Shown here: positions 37,407-48,676 of the stretch, piece after piece
Layout of the letters: each line of letters begins with the position of its first letter
Position numbering within the stretch: the first letter of the stretch is position 1
DNA from: Botrytis cinerea B05.10
Lineage: Eukaryota > Ascomycota > Leotiomycetes > Helotiales > Sclerotiniaceae
DNA: 64,000 nt
Assembly: GCF_000143535.2 (NCBI RefSeq)
Contig: NC_037323.1
Location: forward strand, 744,001-808,000
Reading direction: 5' to 3'
Notes under the pieces: generated by a model
Seen by the model: the letters and a program-made list of their open reading frames with translations, nothing else
The model's database searches: none
Told to the model about the DNA's origin: nothing
Made by a program: the position numbers and the translations under genes

Positions 37407-39620
37407 TTAGCGACGACCACGTGGAGCACCTCGAGCAGGTCCGCCTCCGCCTCTACCGCGGTAGGCTTTACCACGACTTTGACCACCACCTCTAGGGGGA
37501 TTATTTCCAGATTTATGCTTTTGCTTGTTTTTTTCTGCACTGCTGCCACTGCTGCCACTGCCACCACCTCTGCGACCGCCACGGCCACCACGGTTTCCAG
37601 AAGGACCTCTACTATTTTGGTTGCTGCTAGTATTGCCTTGAAATTGGAAAGGAGGGGCTTGATTGAAAGATTGCATTGCACCAGCTTGGGAGAATTGAAT
37701 GTGACCATTTCTGGGGGCCATGTTGACTTTGGGTTGAATGAAACCTTCGTCATCATCACTTTCATCCAGATTGATCGGATCATTGGCTTTTCCCTTGATA
37801 GTGAATCCCTTCTTCCCACGATTTGGAATCGAATAGTCATTACCTCCTGGAGAAAGAGAGTCATCATAACTACTAGGACCATCAAGAAATCTCTCCATGT
37901 TGCTAGTCGACCAAGATATGCCGCCAGAAGCAGGTTTACCACGATATAGTCCACATTCAGGGCCAAAGTGACCTGGGCGACCACAAAAGTAGCAAAAAGC
38001 TAGGATATTGCGAACCTTTTTGATCTCATTTGGACCAGGAAGAAAACTTCTCCAGATTACATGACATTGATCCTCAAGATGACTTGTAGATTGACATGTA
38101 TTGCATTTGATATCATCTTTGACAGCACGCAGCTTTTCAGGACAATGCGAGGTCTGATGGCCCACTTCTCTACACTTACCACAGATCGTATTCCGAGGAC
38201 AAGCTGGAGTAAGATGATCACCCTTACTGCCACAAGAAGAACAAGCATTGTCAGAACATACACTTCGATCATGTCCACTTGAGCCACAGATCAAGCATTT
38301 TCTAAGGACGACACCGTCGGTGGATGGGAAGTATTTCAGAATTGCAGCATGGTCTTCTGCAGGGATTCCCGGACGTAAACCCATTTCGCGTGCCGCCTCA
38401 AATTCACGGTCATCATCGACATCAGTAGCAATACCACCATCTGATGAGACCTCCATTTCACCCCCGACTACTGGGTCCGACGAACCATGATCTATCTTAG
38501 TTGTCCCGGCTTCAGGGGGGGTCGTGCGATCTTTGGTTGGTTCGATAGCACTTGTAGCCAGGTTGGGAGCAACCCGAGTGGGCTCCTCATCGCCATTGGA
38601 TTCTGTTATCAAATTGGAAGTCGAGGTATTGTCCTGTTTCATGAGAGCTTCGTCTTTGACTGAACCATCATTGATAATTGCTGGAGGAGCATTTTTGTCA
38701 TGATGATCAGCTGCGCGGGATGAAGCTGGTGGACTCTTTTTAGAATTCTTGAGGACCTCAATTGGAGACGGAGCTTTTGCCACGAGAGAAGATATAAATG
38801 TTTCTTTCTGTGGAAGGTGGTTGTAAAAATAAGACAAGTAACTTTTGACGGCAGCCTTGGCACGTTTGTCTGGTAACGCATGCCCAAAGAACTCGTTGTT
38901 TTCCATGAGTGAAAGAAGGACATCAGAATATGTGATATCCTTACTCGTGATGGGTTTGCCTTCCTCACTGTAAAGCTCTCGCAACTGGACATCACCGCCG
39001 CCAAACGAATAGCGACCTACAGGCTGATCCTTCTTCATTGGAGTTGGGTAAAAGGTCAACCCCTCTCCAACAAACTTCAGGCAGCTCTGTTGAAATCCTT
39101 CCGGCACTGGCCAACCATGAAGATCTATCAAAGCAGAAACATCTTGAGTATACGCTTCCATCAGAGCCAGTTGCTTATCTTCCCCTAGCTTGTTAAATTG
39201 TTTTTTGGTCATCGGCTTTTGCTCGGATCGACCCTGAGATTTTTCAATGGTATTATTTGGGGGTTGTGCCGGTTGTTTTAAGGGAGTGCTTTGAGGTGGC
39301 GTTGGTTTCTTGCTCTTGAAAGACGTTCGCAGTCCACTCTGTACGCCTTGGTTCCAGGTTGCCGGCGATCCAACGTTTGCTCCAGACGTAGGAGTGCCTA
39401 GCGATTCCTTTGGCAATGGCGAAGATGTGAGATCGACTTCGACTTTGGCAGATTCGTCGGAAGATGGCTTTGCCCTCTTTCGAGGCTGTTTTGCAGATTC
39501 ATCTGAAGAAGAATCGATTGTGACAAATTCTCTACCTTGATCTGAGGATGTTTGTAAAGCACGTTTTCTTCCAACCACATTCGATCGCGAATCAACCGCA
39601 TCTTCTGCTGGTGAATCCAT
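37407..39620 (-). CDS. AIR1/AIR2-like five-zinc-knuckle RNA-binding protein
   Basis: RNA-binding subunit of the TRAMP polyadenylation complex, which marks nuclear RNAs for exosome decay. Single exon on minus, 737 residues. The N-terminal half is disordered and charged. Between about residues 440 and 570 there are five CCHC knuckles: CLICGSSGHDRSVC, CSSCGSKGDHLTPAC, CGKCREVGHQTSHC, CNTCQSTSHLEDQC and CYFCGRPGHFGPEC. The linker between knuckles 4 and 5 contains CHVIWRSFLP, matching the IWR motif known from Air proteins. The C-terminus is rich in RGG/GRGG, a typical RNA-binding and methylation tail. The first in-frame ATG is 39620 (MDSPAEDAV); upstream only a TTG keeps the frame. The protein is longer than yeast Air1/2 because of the N-terminal extension, which is unexceptional for filamentous fungi. 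Confidence 0.9.
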   Translation of the reverse strand: MDSPAEDAVDSRSNVVGRKRALQTSSDQGREFVTIDSSSDESAKQPRKRAKPSSDESAKVEVDLTSSPLPKESLGTPTSGANVGSPATWNQGVQSGLRTSFKSKKPTPPQSTPLKQPAQPPNNTIEKSQGRSEQKPMTKKQFNKLGEDKQLALMEAYTQDVSALIDLHGWPVPEGFQQSCLKFVGEGLTFYPTPMKKDQPVGRYSFGGGDVQLRELYSEEGKPITSKDITYSDVLLSLMENNEFFGHALPDKRAKAAVKSYLSYFYNHLPQKETFISSLVAKAPSPIEVLKNSKKSPPASSRAADHHDKNAPPAIINDGSVKDEALMKQDNTSTSNLITESNGDEEPTRVAPNLATSAIEPTKDRTTPPEAGTTKIDHGSSDPVVGGEMEVSSDGGIATDVDDDREFEAAREMGLRPGIPAEDHAAILKYFPSTDGVVLRKCLICGSSGHDRSVCSDNACSSCGSKGDHLTPACPRNTICGKCREVGHQTSHCPEKLRAVKDDIKCNTCQSTSHLEDQCHVIWRSFLPGPNEIKKVRNILAFCYFCGRPGHFGPECGLYRGKPASGGISWSTSNMERFLDGPSSYDDSLSPGGNDYSIPNRGKKGFTIKGKANDPINLDESDDDEGFIQPKVNMAPRNGHIQFSQAGAMQSFNQAPPFQFQGNTSSNQNSRGPSGNRGGRGGRRGGGSGSSGSSAEKNKQKHKSGNNPPRGGGQSRGKAYRGRGGGGPARGAPRGRR

Positions 39621-41305
39621 GTTTGACGATGCGCCCCTGGCAGACCACAATCAAGACAAGACCAAAGCGATACGATGCGACATGCACACGTTAATTCGAA
39701 GGTGCGGATGCGTATGGGGGTATGGGTATGGGTATGGGTATGGGCAACGGGCGAGAGTGTTGTATTTTTGTGCGAGCGGGGTCCTAGAAGAATTAGTGAA
39801 AGCTGCTGATATGTTCAATTATCTTTGTGATACATAAAGAACAGATTCAAGCAACCAGGAGAAGTCTTGAGGATCGAAATGCTTTTCGTAGAATCCAAAG
39901 AAATACGATCTCCTCAACGTCTTCCTTCATATGTTGTTGCAGTATTCTCTGTGTGTATATTATCGTCGCAGACACGCGATACTCGGTACCTCGCTCTGCA
40001 GATGCTAAGTAAATGGACGCTGTCTCAAAAATGCAATACCGAGAGTTTCTGATATCATGAAAATAATTATTTCTGGAAATTATTAATTACTGTCGGTCTC
40101 GGGGAGGAGGGCTGATTGGTCGAATGGCTGGTATAGTGTTCATTTCGGTGAAACTAACCATACATGGAGACGATCCTTGAAGACTGGCCCCTGTTATTGG
40201 CTCCTTGACAAAAAGAACATTCCAAAGAGATTCTCGATTCATTTTGGCCTGGGACCGAATGTTATTTTTGGCCTGGTGGTGGTTATATATATGATTTATG
40301 ATTTGTGATTTATGATTTATATTGGATTGTATTGATCGTAACCATTCCATCCAGTCTCTCCGTGCCAGAGATTGGTTCGATAAAGAAACATCCCGCTCGA
40401 GCAAAATCTACTGGGAACGCTGTGCCTATACCGGCTCGTACTATCGTTGGGATACTTTACTCATCCATCTGCCTTATATTGCCTTCATCTACAACGGAAA
40501 AGCTAGTCCGATCAGACTCCCGAGCATTAACCCCATCCCCATCTCCGCAAGAAACACCAAGACCGAAAGACGACTCAAAACAGAACAACAACACCATATA
40601 AGAATATCACCAAACCCCCCCTCCCCTTCGCCCCCCCCATTGTCACCGTCCGCCACACACCTCGACATCCTACATTCTATACAGCACCTTAAGCCGCCGT
40701 ATCTGTCCATTCGTTTTTCGTCTTCACTTCTCCTTTCTCCTCCCTCGTTGCGCCTCCCGCCTCGAAGCTTTCCGTCCTCTACACTTCCATAAGCTCCAGC
40801 TTCGTTGGAAAGTTCCGTTCAGACCTTCTGGCAATTGGCAAATTCAATTCGACCCATATCTCGGTCATTCTCGTATTCTCTCATCTACAGTCCTTCGTTC
40901 ATCAACATTTAAACTACCTCGCAATCAGGTACTCAGAAGTAAGCCCCTAAACTTTCTCCAAATTCATGCATGCAGACTTGGGCCGATATCTCAATTCTTT
41001 CGGAGATCCGCATCGCTGGCTTTGCTTACTGCACGGAATTGCATGAAACATCCAATGAGCTCATTGCTGACATGGTGATTGTAGCTAGAAGTCTTCGATA
41101 GCCGCCATCAGACCTTTCATATCCCTTTTTCATATTCGAACGTACATCTTAACATTACGACGAGACGCTCTCTCGGAGGCGTTTCATAACCTTCAAAATT
41201 CCTTCCGCAACCACCGCCAAGCTGTCTTCCCCACTCCTCCTCCCTCGCACAGTCTCTTACGACGCGAGTTCAAATCCACCTCGTCCAAGTGGTCCATATC
41301 GAACA
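39621..41305. other. Divergent promoter region, AIR-like/ORM
   Basis: 1.7 kb. Near the AIR side is a TATGGG hexamer array (39713-39744). The ORM side (40580-41300) is strongly pyrimidine-rich and probably leader sequence. Open frames at 40305-40792 are compositionally biased (Ser/Pro), lack motifs and are not called. Confidence 0.55.
39713..39744. repeat. TATGGG hexanucleotide array
   Basis: TATGGGGG followed by four TATGGG units. It differs from the fungal telomere repeat TTAGGG, so I read it as an interstitial microsatellite about 100 bp upstream of the AIR-like start. Confidence 0.85.
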
Positions 41306-42064
41306 ATGAGTGAGCAAAAGGTTGGACGAAGGAGGCGGTCGAGCAGTCTGTTATATCAGGAGCCACCGGAGACAATTGAGCACATGAGCGATCAAGCGGC
41401 ATTACCCAATCTTAATGCCAACTGGGTGAATGCAAAAGGTCAGAAATTCCTGAATTCGATTTTGTACGACGTAGCAATTGGAGCACATGTTCATGACATA
41501 ATTTCTACATGGGATATGAAGTATATTGATCTCCCCAATGCTAATTGCTTCATTCAACAGGTGCCTGGACAATACATCTGGTTCTAATCGCATGCCTCAA
41601 GATCCTCTTTGATATAATCCCCGGTGTTTCCCAAGAGACATCTTGGACATTAACAAATATATCGTACATGTTTGGTTCCTTTCTCATGTTTCATTGGGTC
41701 CGTGGTGTGCCATTCGAGTTCAACGCAGGAGCCTACGACAATCTGAACATGTGGGAACAAATTGATAATGGAGCTCAGTACACGCCTGCAAAGAAATTCC
41801 TCATGAGTGTGCCAATCGTTTTGTTCCTAATTAGTACTCATTATACCCATTACGACCTCACTTACTTCATCATCAACTTTCTCGCCGTTCTCGGAGTTGT
41901 GATACCAAAATTGCCTTACGTAAGTTTTTCTCAACCAAAATTTCCCATTTCGTATTTCATACTGGAAATGTGGAATGTTAGAGAATTTTGTATTGATATG
42001 TGTTTCTCAGAGCCACCGAACTCGAGTTGGTCTATTCTCAGCGCCAGAGGACAATTACAGATGA
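41306..42064 (+). CDS. ORM1: ORM/ORMDL family regulator of sphingolipid synthesis
   Basis: ER membrane protein that inhibits serine palmitoyltransferase and so sets sphingolipid synthesis. Three exons, 41306-41438, 41561-41919 and 42011-42064, for 181 residues, as expected for the family. The N-terminus is basic with a serine cluster (GRRRRSSSLLY), the place where yeast Orm proteins are phosphorylated. Exons 1 and 2 join to NANWVNAKGAWTIHLVLIA, a hallmark of the family. Further motifs are WTLTNISYMFGSFLMFHWV, GVPFEFNAGAYDNLNMWEQ and FLISTHYTHYD. The short third exon completes IPKLPYSHRTRVGLFSAPED. Four hydrophobic segments are visible. The symbol is used by family; fungi of this type usually have one copy. 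Confidence 0.95.
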
Positions 42065-43304
42065 TACGATATGATATTTGAAAGTACATCGAAGTACATG
42101 ATTGCATCCAATTAGGCGTTTGTTTGTACGATATCTTGAGGCTTCACTTTTTTTTTCATTTCAGATAATGATGAGAATACACTGGTTGACACAAAAGAAT
42201 CCCGGACCCGGTGAACTGTATCTAGAAATAGGGATGGAGTTTAGGTACACTTACAATTCTTGGCTATCTTCTAAAATTGTTCTAATACGGATTTGATCTT
42301 CTTATCTTCTTCTTCTCCTTCCTTTCGTGACGAATGTACTTTTCCTTGATGAGCAGTCATTGGTAAAGGTGACGCTGTTTTCCTTCATAAAGCTTGTTGA
42401 TATTTGACAAGGAGATTTACTCTGATGAGCCATTGGTATTTGATAATGGGGACGGTGTTTTTCATACAAATTCCTATTGGTATCGGTATTGGTATTGGTG
42501 ACCTTGGTAAAATGCAGTGGCATTTCTGTTTTCGTTCCAAAATGGAACTTTTTGAAGCTATTCAAATCTCGGGTGTTTTTGTCAGGCACATTTTCCTTAC
42601 GATGGACACGGAATCAAAGTTCAATTCCCTTCTTGCCTGGGTACTTAGTAGTATGCAATTTTGCCGCTCGCTCGTTGAACTTTACGGGAAGCGAAAACTC
42701 TGGAATGATCAAGGTCTTGTTGATACAATTTCACCCGAGGGGTATTGATACAATTTACATGATATTTGTCGCTACACCAATCGAATGCTTCAGTATACGT
42801 ACGATAGCTTGTCATGGAGTTTGATAAGTAATATGTAAGCCAAGGATTTGAACCACTGATTCAAGTTTTCTCCAAAAGGAAACCCAGTCCAAGAGCAAAC
42901 TTAATGCGTACAATAGACCCACGGACATCCTCCTAGTCTTTGGGGATCTTAACACTAAACCCCTCAGTCAAACTCTAAGTCATGGTGCCTGACCAGCCGG
43001 TTCTTAGTGTCCAATCTCGACCTACTAGTACCATTATAATGGTCGGGGTAGTCGAGGTAATACTAGTACAGTATTGGCTTTAATCCATTACGTTTGAACT
43101 GAGAATCCACAATCTCTTCAAAGATATTGCTGTGCCAACGATATAAGTCACTCATAAGGAGCTCGTGGGCTTATATTCCTTACTAAGCCCTTCGTCAATA
43201 AGCCACATCAATACTTGCATACTTTGTACATACTTTCATCAGGAACGGGGATCTGTTCAATTGATTTTAGACTCATTCATTTGTAACAACCAAGTCGGGA
43301 AACT
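42065..43304. other. Intergenic region after ORM
   Basis: 1.2 kb. Two overlapping plus-strand frames at 42404-42824 have no ORM-independent motif, and GGTATT repeats near 42478-42498 inflate them. No gene is called. The ORM 3' UTR lies at the left end. Confidence 0.5.
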
Positions 43305-43751
43305 TTAGCGGTCAATAGCTTTATTAGTCCCATGAACTACCGAGGGCGCTAAGAACCCTAAATCAATCTTGTCGGGAATACCTTCAGGTTTTGTCCAACC
43401 TACTTGTTTTTCAACGGCGTAATTTAATAAAGCCAATTTTTGAAAACGCGTCCCGTAAGTTTCCGATAATGCCGGTCTAAACTTGGGATCCATTGTATTC
43501 TTGAATATTCTCGAATATACGCCAGGCATGACCCCGATATCCTCAGGGGTCGTGCTTTGCATCTCACAGTTCATTATCAGCCATTCGCGATTTTTGAAGT
43601 CAGACCAAAACCTACGTCGCCAAATGGAACAACTCATGAGAGGGAAAATTGTTCCCTTCAACCAAAATTGAATTGAAGATGAAGCTTGTAAGATAGAATC
43701 CGTGGTGCTGGGATGGGAGTATGATCTTATATGGCATTCATCAAATGCCAT
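43305..43751 (-). pseudogene. Hypothetical protein or remnant of a decayed gene
   Basis: An ATG-started frame on minus codes for 148 residues (MAFDECHIRSYSHPSTTD at the start). It has uneven but protein-like composition and no domain I recognise. Directly upstream, a well-formed 56-bp intron (43753-43808, GTAAGT donor, AG acceptor) would join it in phase to a further open stretch (43809-43870, including KLFKEIHLALEPNG). That stretch is interrupted by an in-frame TGA at 43871-43873. Beyond the TGA the same frame stays open for another 46 codons to a TAA at 44012-44014, with residues such as ANGIKWDLVDPGRQHFRVRE. Either the 148-residue frame is the whole gene, or it is the surviving 3' end of a larger, disabled one. 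The function is unknown. Confidence 0.35.
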
Positions 43752-44014
43752 GCTAGTTTTCGGTTTTTGAGAATGGTCATCACTAATGAAACTACCTAGT
43801 ACACTTACCCATTGGGTTCAAGAGCCAAGTGTATTTCTTTGAAGAGTTTCACTCCCGAGCACTTGATGCGTCAACTTAGCTTTACCTTGATATTCTTCTG
43901 CGTATCTTCCCGCACTCTAAAGTGTTGACGTCCAGGATCAACTAGATCCCACTTGATACCATTGGCTAATACAATCATTACGAGTTCCAAGAAATCAAGT
44001 TGGTTGATGATTTA

Positions 44015-44502
44015 GAGCGATCGACTTTGGCGACTCCCGGTGGACTATTGCAAATTTGACATCAAGTGGATGTTACCTCCTGGATTTCTCCCGACCAAGC
44101 CTTGATCGTCGCACGATCATGGCCAATTACATTTCAACTTGTTCTCGTCCGCCTTTGATCTGCTCCGGTAAGACTGTACTCTGGTCGAGCTTCCAAGTTT
44201 CAATGGCTGTTGTTATCGGGTGCATTGTCCATGAGCTACGCGTAACTCATATCAACAGTGTCTGTGGTTGCTCATGTCGCCATTGTTGAAATATGATATC
44301 ATCAATATGACGTTTGATTAAAACGCTAAACTTTGGGGTACGATGAGTGTGAATAAATAAGGAGTTTTCCCTTCAGAAAAGTTGAGATCTTTTTGCTCAT
44401 TCTGGCAGTCAATCGTTCTCAATTTATAACACCTCCTTCACTTTCCAGAACATCCTTGCCTTCACAAAACCTCATTCCCTTCACAAAGAAAACGTAGTCA
44501 CA
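44015..44502. other. Promoter region of the collagen-like wall protein
   Basis: About 490 bp. A TATA-like sequence (TTTATAAC) lies near 44421, about 80 bp before the ATG at 44503. The leader is C- and A-rich. The left part may belong to the decayed gene on the minus strand. Confidence 0.45.
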
Positions 44503-45959
44503 ATGCAGCTCAACTCCGTCCAGACAGCTGCTGTTCTCGCATTCTGCGGAATTGCTACCGCACAAAATACCCAGAACGGCCAAGTCAATGGTCAAGTCAG
44601 TGGACAAGGTAACATTGTAGCTCAAGGTGCTGCAGGAGCTAACGGCAACGGTGCCGGTGCTGCTGCAGGCGCTGGTAGTAACATCGCAATCCTTCAAGGT
44701 ATGCCATCGTCTCCCAGATCTTCCCTTAAAGGTTCTACCAAGTAGTGAATAATCTAACCTCGTTAGGCAACACCAACAACGGAGGTAATGTGCTCGTCAA
44801 CCAAGGCAATGCCTCATACATTACCCAAGTCGTCAATGCCTACGCCACCTATTTGACAGCACCAACCACCATCACTCAACAGAACACCGTCGTTACTGTA
44901 ACAAAGCCAGGATGGGTCACCATCACTGCTTGCCCAACTGGCTGCACCATTATCAACAAGATCGACACACCACCTACTGTCACCGCAGTTGGACCAGTCA
45001 TCACTAAAACAACAGGCCCCGCTTCCTCGCTTGTCGCAACCACACCTCTCAAGAACGCAACAGTTCCTGCTGTTGCAACCACACCTCTCAGAAACACAAC
45101 AGTTCCTGCCTCCTCAACTCTCAAAACCACAACAGTCCCTGTTTCCTCAACTGTCAGGCCTACTACTGCCAGAATCACAACAGGCCCTGCTTCCTCTGTA
45201 GTTCCAGTCACCTCTGTCGGCATCCCTGTCTTCAGAAACGGAACTGCCACTGTCGCTACTGTCCCAGCTGTTGTTCTCACCTCAGCTCGTGTCTCCAATG
45301 GAACCGTCATTGCTACGGCTGGTTCCCCTGGTCAGACTAGTCAACCAGGTCAAGGTGGCCAAGCTGGTCAAGCAGGCCAAGCTGGTCAAGCTGGTCAAGC
45401 AGGTCAAGCAGGTCAAGCAGGTCAAGCAGGTCAAGCAGGTCAATCTGGCCAATCTGGTCAAGCAGGTCAAGCAGGTCAAGCAGGTCAAGCTGGTCAAGCA
45501 GGTCAAGCAGGTCAATCTGGCCAATCTGGTCAAGCAGGTCAAGCAGGTCAAGCTGGTCAAGGTGGTCAAGCAGGCCAAGCTGGTCAAAGTGGCCAATCTG
45601 GTCAATCTGGTCAAGCAGGTCAATCTGGCCAATCTGGTCAAGCAGGTCAAGCTGGTCAAGCTGGTCAAGCAGGTCAAGCTGGTCAAGCAGGTCAAGCAGG
45701 TCAATCTGGTCAAGCAGGCCAAGCAGGTCAAGCTGGTCAAGCTGGTCAAACTGGCCAAGCAGATCAAGCAGATCAAGCAGGTCAAGCCGGAGCTGGTCAA
45801 ACCGGAGCTGGTCAAACTGGCTCCGCTGGATCAGCTACAACCTCATCTACTGGCTCCACCCCCAGCGGTCCAGTCACGTTCCAAGGTGCTGCTCCTGCCA
45901 ACGGTGTCAGCGCTGCTGCAGCTCTCGCTGCCGTCGCTGCCATCGCCATGGCTTTGTAA
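44503..45959 (+). CDS. Secreted GPI-type cell-wall protein with collagen-like Gly-Gln-X repeats
   Basis: Probable cell-surface or wall protein. Two exons, 44503-44698 and 44767-45959, for 462 residues. The signal peptide is MQLNSVQTAAVLAFCGIATA followed by QNTQN. Residues about 22-66 are Gly/Asn/Gln-rich. Then comes a Thr/Ser/Val/Pro-rich region (about 95-255), suited to O-mannosylation, with N-glycosylation sequons such as NASY, NATV, NTTV and NGTA. Residues 260-406 are 49 consecutive Gly-Gln-(Ala/Ser/Gly/Thr) triplets, with Asp for Gly in two units. Glycine at every third position is the collagen pattern, but without proline. The C-terminus has a Ser/Thr-rich stretch and a hydrophobic end (SAAAALAAVAAIAMAL), as in GPI-anchored proteins, with PANG a possible anchor site. 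No enzymatic domain was seen. Repeat number is probably variable between strains. Confidence 0.85.
45348..45788 (+). repeat. 49 tandem 9-bp units encoding Gly-Gln-X
   Basis: GGTCAAGCA-like 9-bp units over 441 bp inside the wall-protein exon. Most differences are at third positions or change Ala to Ser. Because the unit length is a multiple of three and lacks stop codons in other frames, long spurious frames appear in another plus frame and on the minus strand. Confidence 0.95.
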
Positions 45960-48676
45960 GCACTATCTTTCTGACCTCCTCGCAGCAGTGTTTACATCGT
46001 GCGAGAGCTGTCTCTGATCATCATGATCAAGACAGGGGTAAGGAGTTTCGGGGTTTGAAATTTTAAATGGGGTTTTGGAAAAGGGATGTAGGATACATTA
46101 GTTAATATTGTAATCTAATCATGGGGGTTTATCTATTGGCGTTCCGTAGATCATGCTGTTGCTCGCATGTAATAATAGCGACATGGCAGTGAGGTGGGGA
46201 ATACAAAAGTTCAAAAGCGGACTTGGGTTTTGGGAGATAGTTTCTCTTGCCAAAGATCTGATCATCATGTGCGATGGATTATTTAATCCGTGGCGCTATA
46301 TGTTCAGAGGTTTTTGGAGTGGTCTGCGAATATCGATTTGTGTCGATGTGAGTGTTTGACGACACGATCAGATCACTTTGAGAAATGATATTGGAGTTTG
46401 GGGAATACTCGTCATGGGCTTGAGTATGGAAGGCGTCACGGCTTGAAATATAATTTATAGTGGAAAGAAAGTACGCCTGTGTGGCCGAAAACGGGAAAAA
46501 ACGGGGAAAACGATAGACTCGACCAAAAAACTCAAGAACGCCGAGAGGGGGAAAAAAGTACGCCTTTATGGCCGAAAATGGAAAAAAATTGAAAAATATC
46601 AAGCTGGGGAAAAAGAAAAAAACTTCAAAAGTATGCATGAGCAATCGTTTCAGAGGGACTCATACCAAAAACAAGTAGAAAATAGATGAAGAAAATCACA
46701 AAAAAAAGGGGATGTAAATAAACAAAAAAAAAAAAAAACCATCAAAAAACCCCTTTGTGTTTTAGTGTGAAGTGTTTGGGAATGTGAAATGCTAATTTTA
46801 TTAGGGGTGGCTACTGGGGTTTGGATTATAGGCGTCCAAGTGAAATCAACAATCCGCACTCTCTCGTCTGATCAATTACTCCCCGGAATATGGGCATCGT
46901 AAATGACATGTTTGCATGTCGTGCATGATGCTCGCAAGGGTGATAAGTCAGAGTCTGCAGCTAGTGGATAAGAGAGAGTTAAGTCGGATATGGAGGATAG
47001 GGCGTTCTGGCATGGGGCTTTGGTGTTTGTCTGTCTGTCTGTCTGTTTGTGTGTGGAAGGCGTTTTTGATGGGTTTTTCTATACAGAGTTCTCGTACAGC
47101 TTGCATGTTCATGTATGCATGTCGCACTCTCTCGTTTGGAATCTTTCTCGTGATACGAGTATCGTGATTGACGCGGATTTTGCCATGTCTGATACTTGTG
47201 GGGAGGTGGGTTAGGAGAGGTAAGCTGATGACTCGGGGAAAGACTCCTCTGGTGGTGTTCTCGACGGCATCAACGGCACATTCGACGTCATTGTCGACTG
47301 CTATATCAACGGCGCTACGGTAGAGGCGCTCCGGATTTGTATCCGAAGAGCATTGTTTCGGTGACGCTTGGTCAGGTACATCGGACTCTCTCGTCCAGTC
47401 GACAAATCCCTGAATCCGGTATCATTGGGGTATGGCACTTTTAGGGGTAAAGATTGGGATCTGTACATGCCTTGTGAGTCTTGAGTGTTGTGAGTGACAC
47501 GTCTGCATACTTGGCTATAATACTCTGTAGCAAGCACAGATTAGAGATGGGGAAGCCGGGGGAGGGGTGGGAAGGCGTCATGGTATTACTTGCAGTCTGG
47601 ACAGCAACAGGGTCTTCATGGGGACGGGGAGTGAGGGGAGTGGGTATTATCTCGTGAATTCCATGGTTGTTAATATATATATATATATAATATTTGTGGT
47701 ATAATACGAGTGGTAAGTGGTGTCTATGGGAGACTTGTGCGTTTTGGGCGTTTTGGTATGGGCATAGGGAAGGGGCGCAACGGTTGAGGATTATAGGGGG
47801 GATTAAATATTGGCAACTATATCTAATTCAATACCAATAGTTATCTCAAATTTTTGACTGTATTCGAGTGGCTTTGATACTGGCTATGTATCACGTGGAA
47901 TATTGTAGATTATCTCCATGCTCTTTATGATACGAGGCTGGGTGTAAATGTGTATGAACATGTCAAATTATAAAGGATAGTTAGTACTCGTGAAAGATTT
48001 CACGTTGTAACACAATAAAATCAGTCTTAGTAGTAATAAGGAACAAACAAAGAAGTTTCACCCCATTTTCATTCCAACACAACGTCTCACATCTCACATC
48101 TCACATCTCACATCTCACCACGTTTACCCCGCAATTAGCAACTCCACCGCGAGCCCACAATAGTCTCACATCCACCTCTATCAAACGAGCGATATCTAAG
48201 CACCGGCATCTTGGGATAACTACGGAAGCACCATTTCCTCTTCTCCAACTAATCACATCCGACTTCGATTACACATACGATTCTTATCGAAAGCTTCATT
48301 GCCGTCGTGCTATCATATCATCGTCTTATCTCAATCCATCCCACTATCGTCGCACACCTCGATAGCCGAGATAGTATCCTTTAGGTAATCCATTCACAAC
48401 AGGTAGGTCGATCCATCAATTCGCTATCTGAATCATCCACATTTCCCTGGTCCATCCCTCTCTTTTAAGCCCGAGTAGCGCGGTGTATTTATGGGAGAAT
48501 ATATATTGATATGTCCAGGACCTCCGTAATCGGCTCGGATTTCGAACCCCCGAAATTGTGATTGATATAGCGTTGGAGAGCACGTTTGTACTGCGTGGAT
48601 TGATCATCGGTATATCATTCGCCATCTTGATATTATTTTTTGATTGATAGAAACGGAGAATCGTAGACTTGCAAGT
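45960..48676. other. Intergenic region with microsatellites
   Basis: 2.7 kb with no supported gene. It contains A-rich blocks around 46480-46740, CTGT repeats near 47028-47046, an AT run at 47672-47690, and CATCTCA-type heptamers at about 48085-48118. The last part is a pyrimidine-rich leader of the aldolase-family gene. Confidence 0.6.

Noticed and set aside
39713..39744. Interstitial telomere
   Set aside because: The unit TATGGG is not the TTAGGG repeat of filamentous ascomycetes and the array is very short.
40305..40792. Overlapping plus-strand ORFs upstream of ORM
   Set aside because: Ser/Pro bias comes from a pyrimidine-rich leader; different frames are equally open and none has a motif.
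42845..42935. Minus-strand GGTTCAAATCC resembling a tRNA T-loop
   Set aside because: The T stem mismatches at three positions and no acceptor stem is found at the expected distance.
43862..43885. 24-nt GT-AG segment that would remove the in-frame TGA of the possible relic
   Set aside because: Too short to be a spliceosomal intron; treated as an in-frame stop instead.
45282..45815. 178-codon minus-strand frame and a long second plus-strand frame over the Gly-Gln-X repeats
   Set aside because: The 9-bp repeat has no stop in these frames, so they are open automatically; the plus frame with signal peptide and GPI-type tail is the real one.
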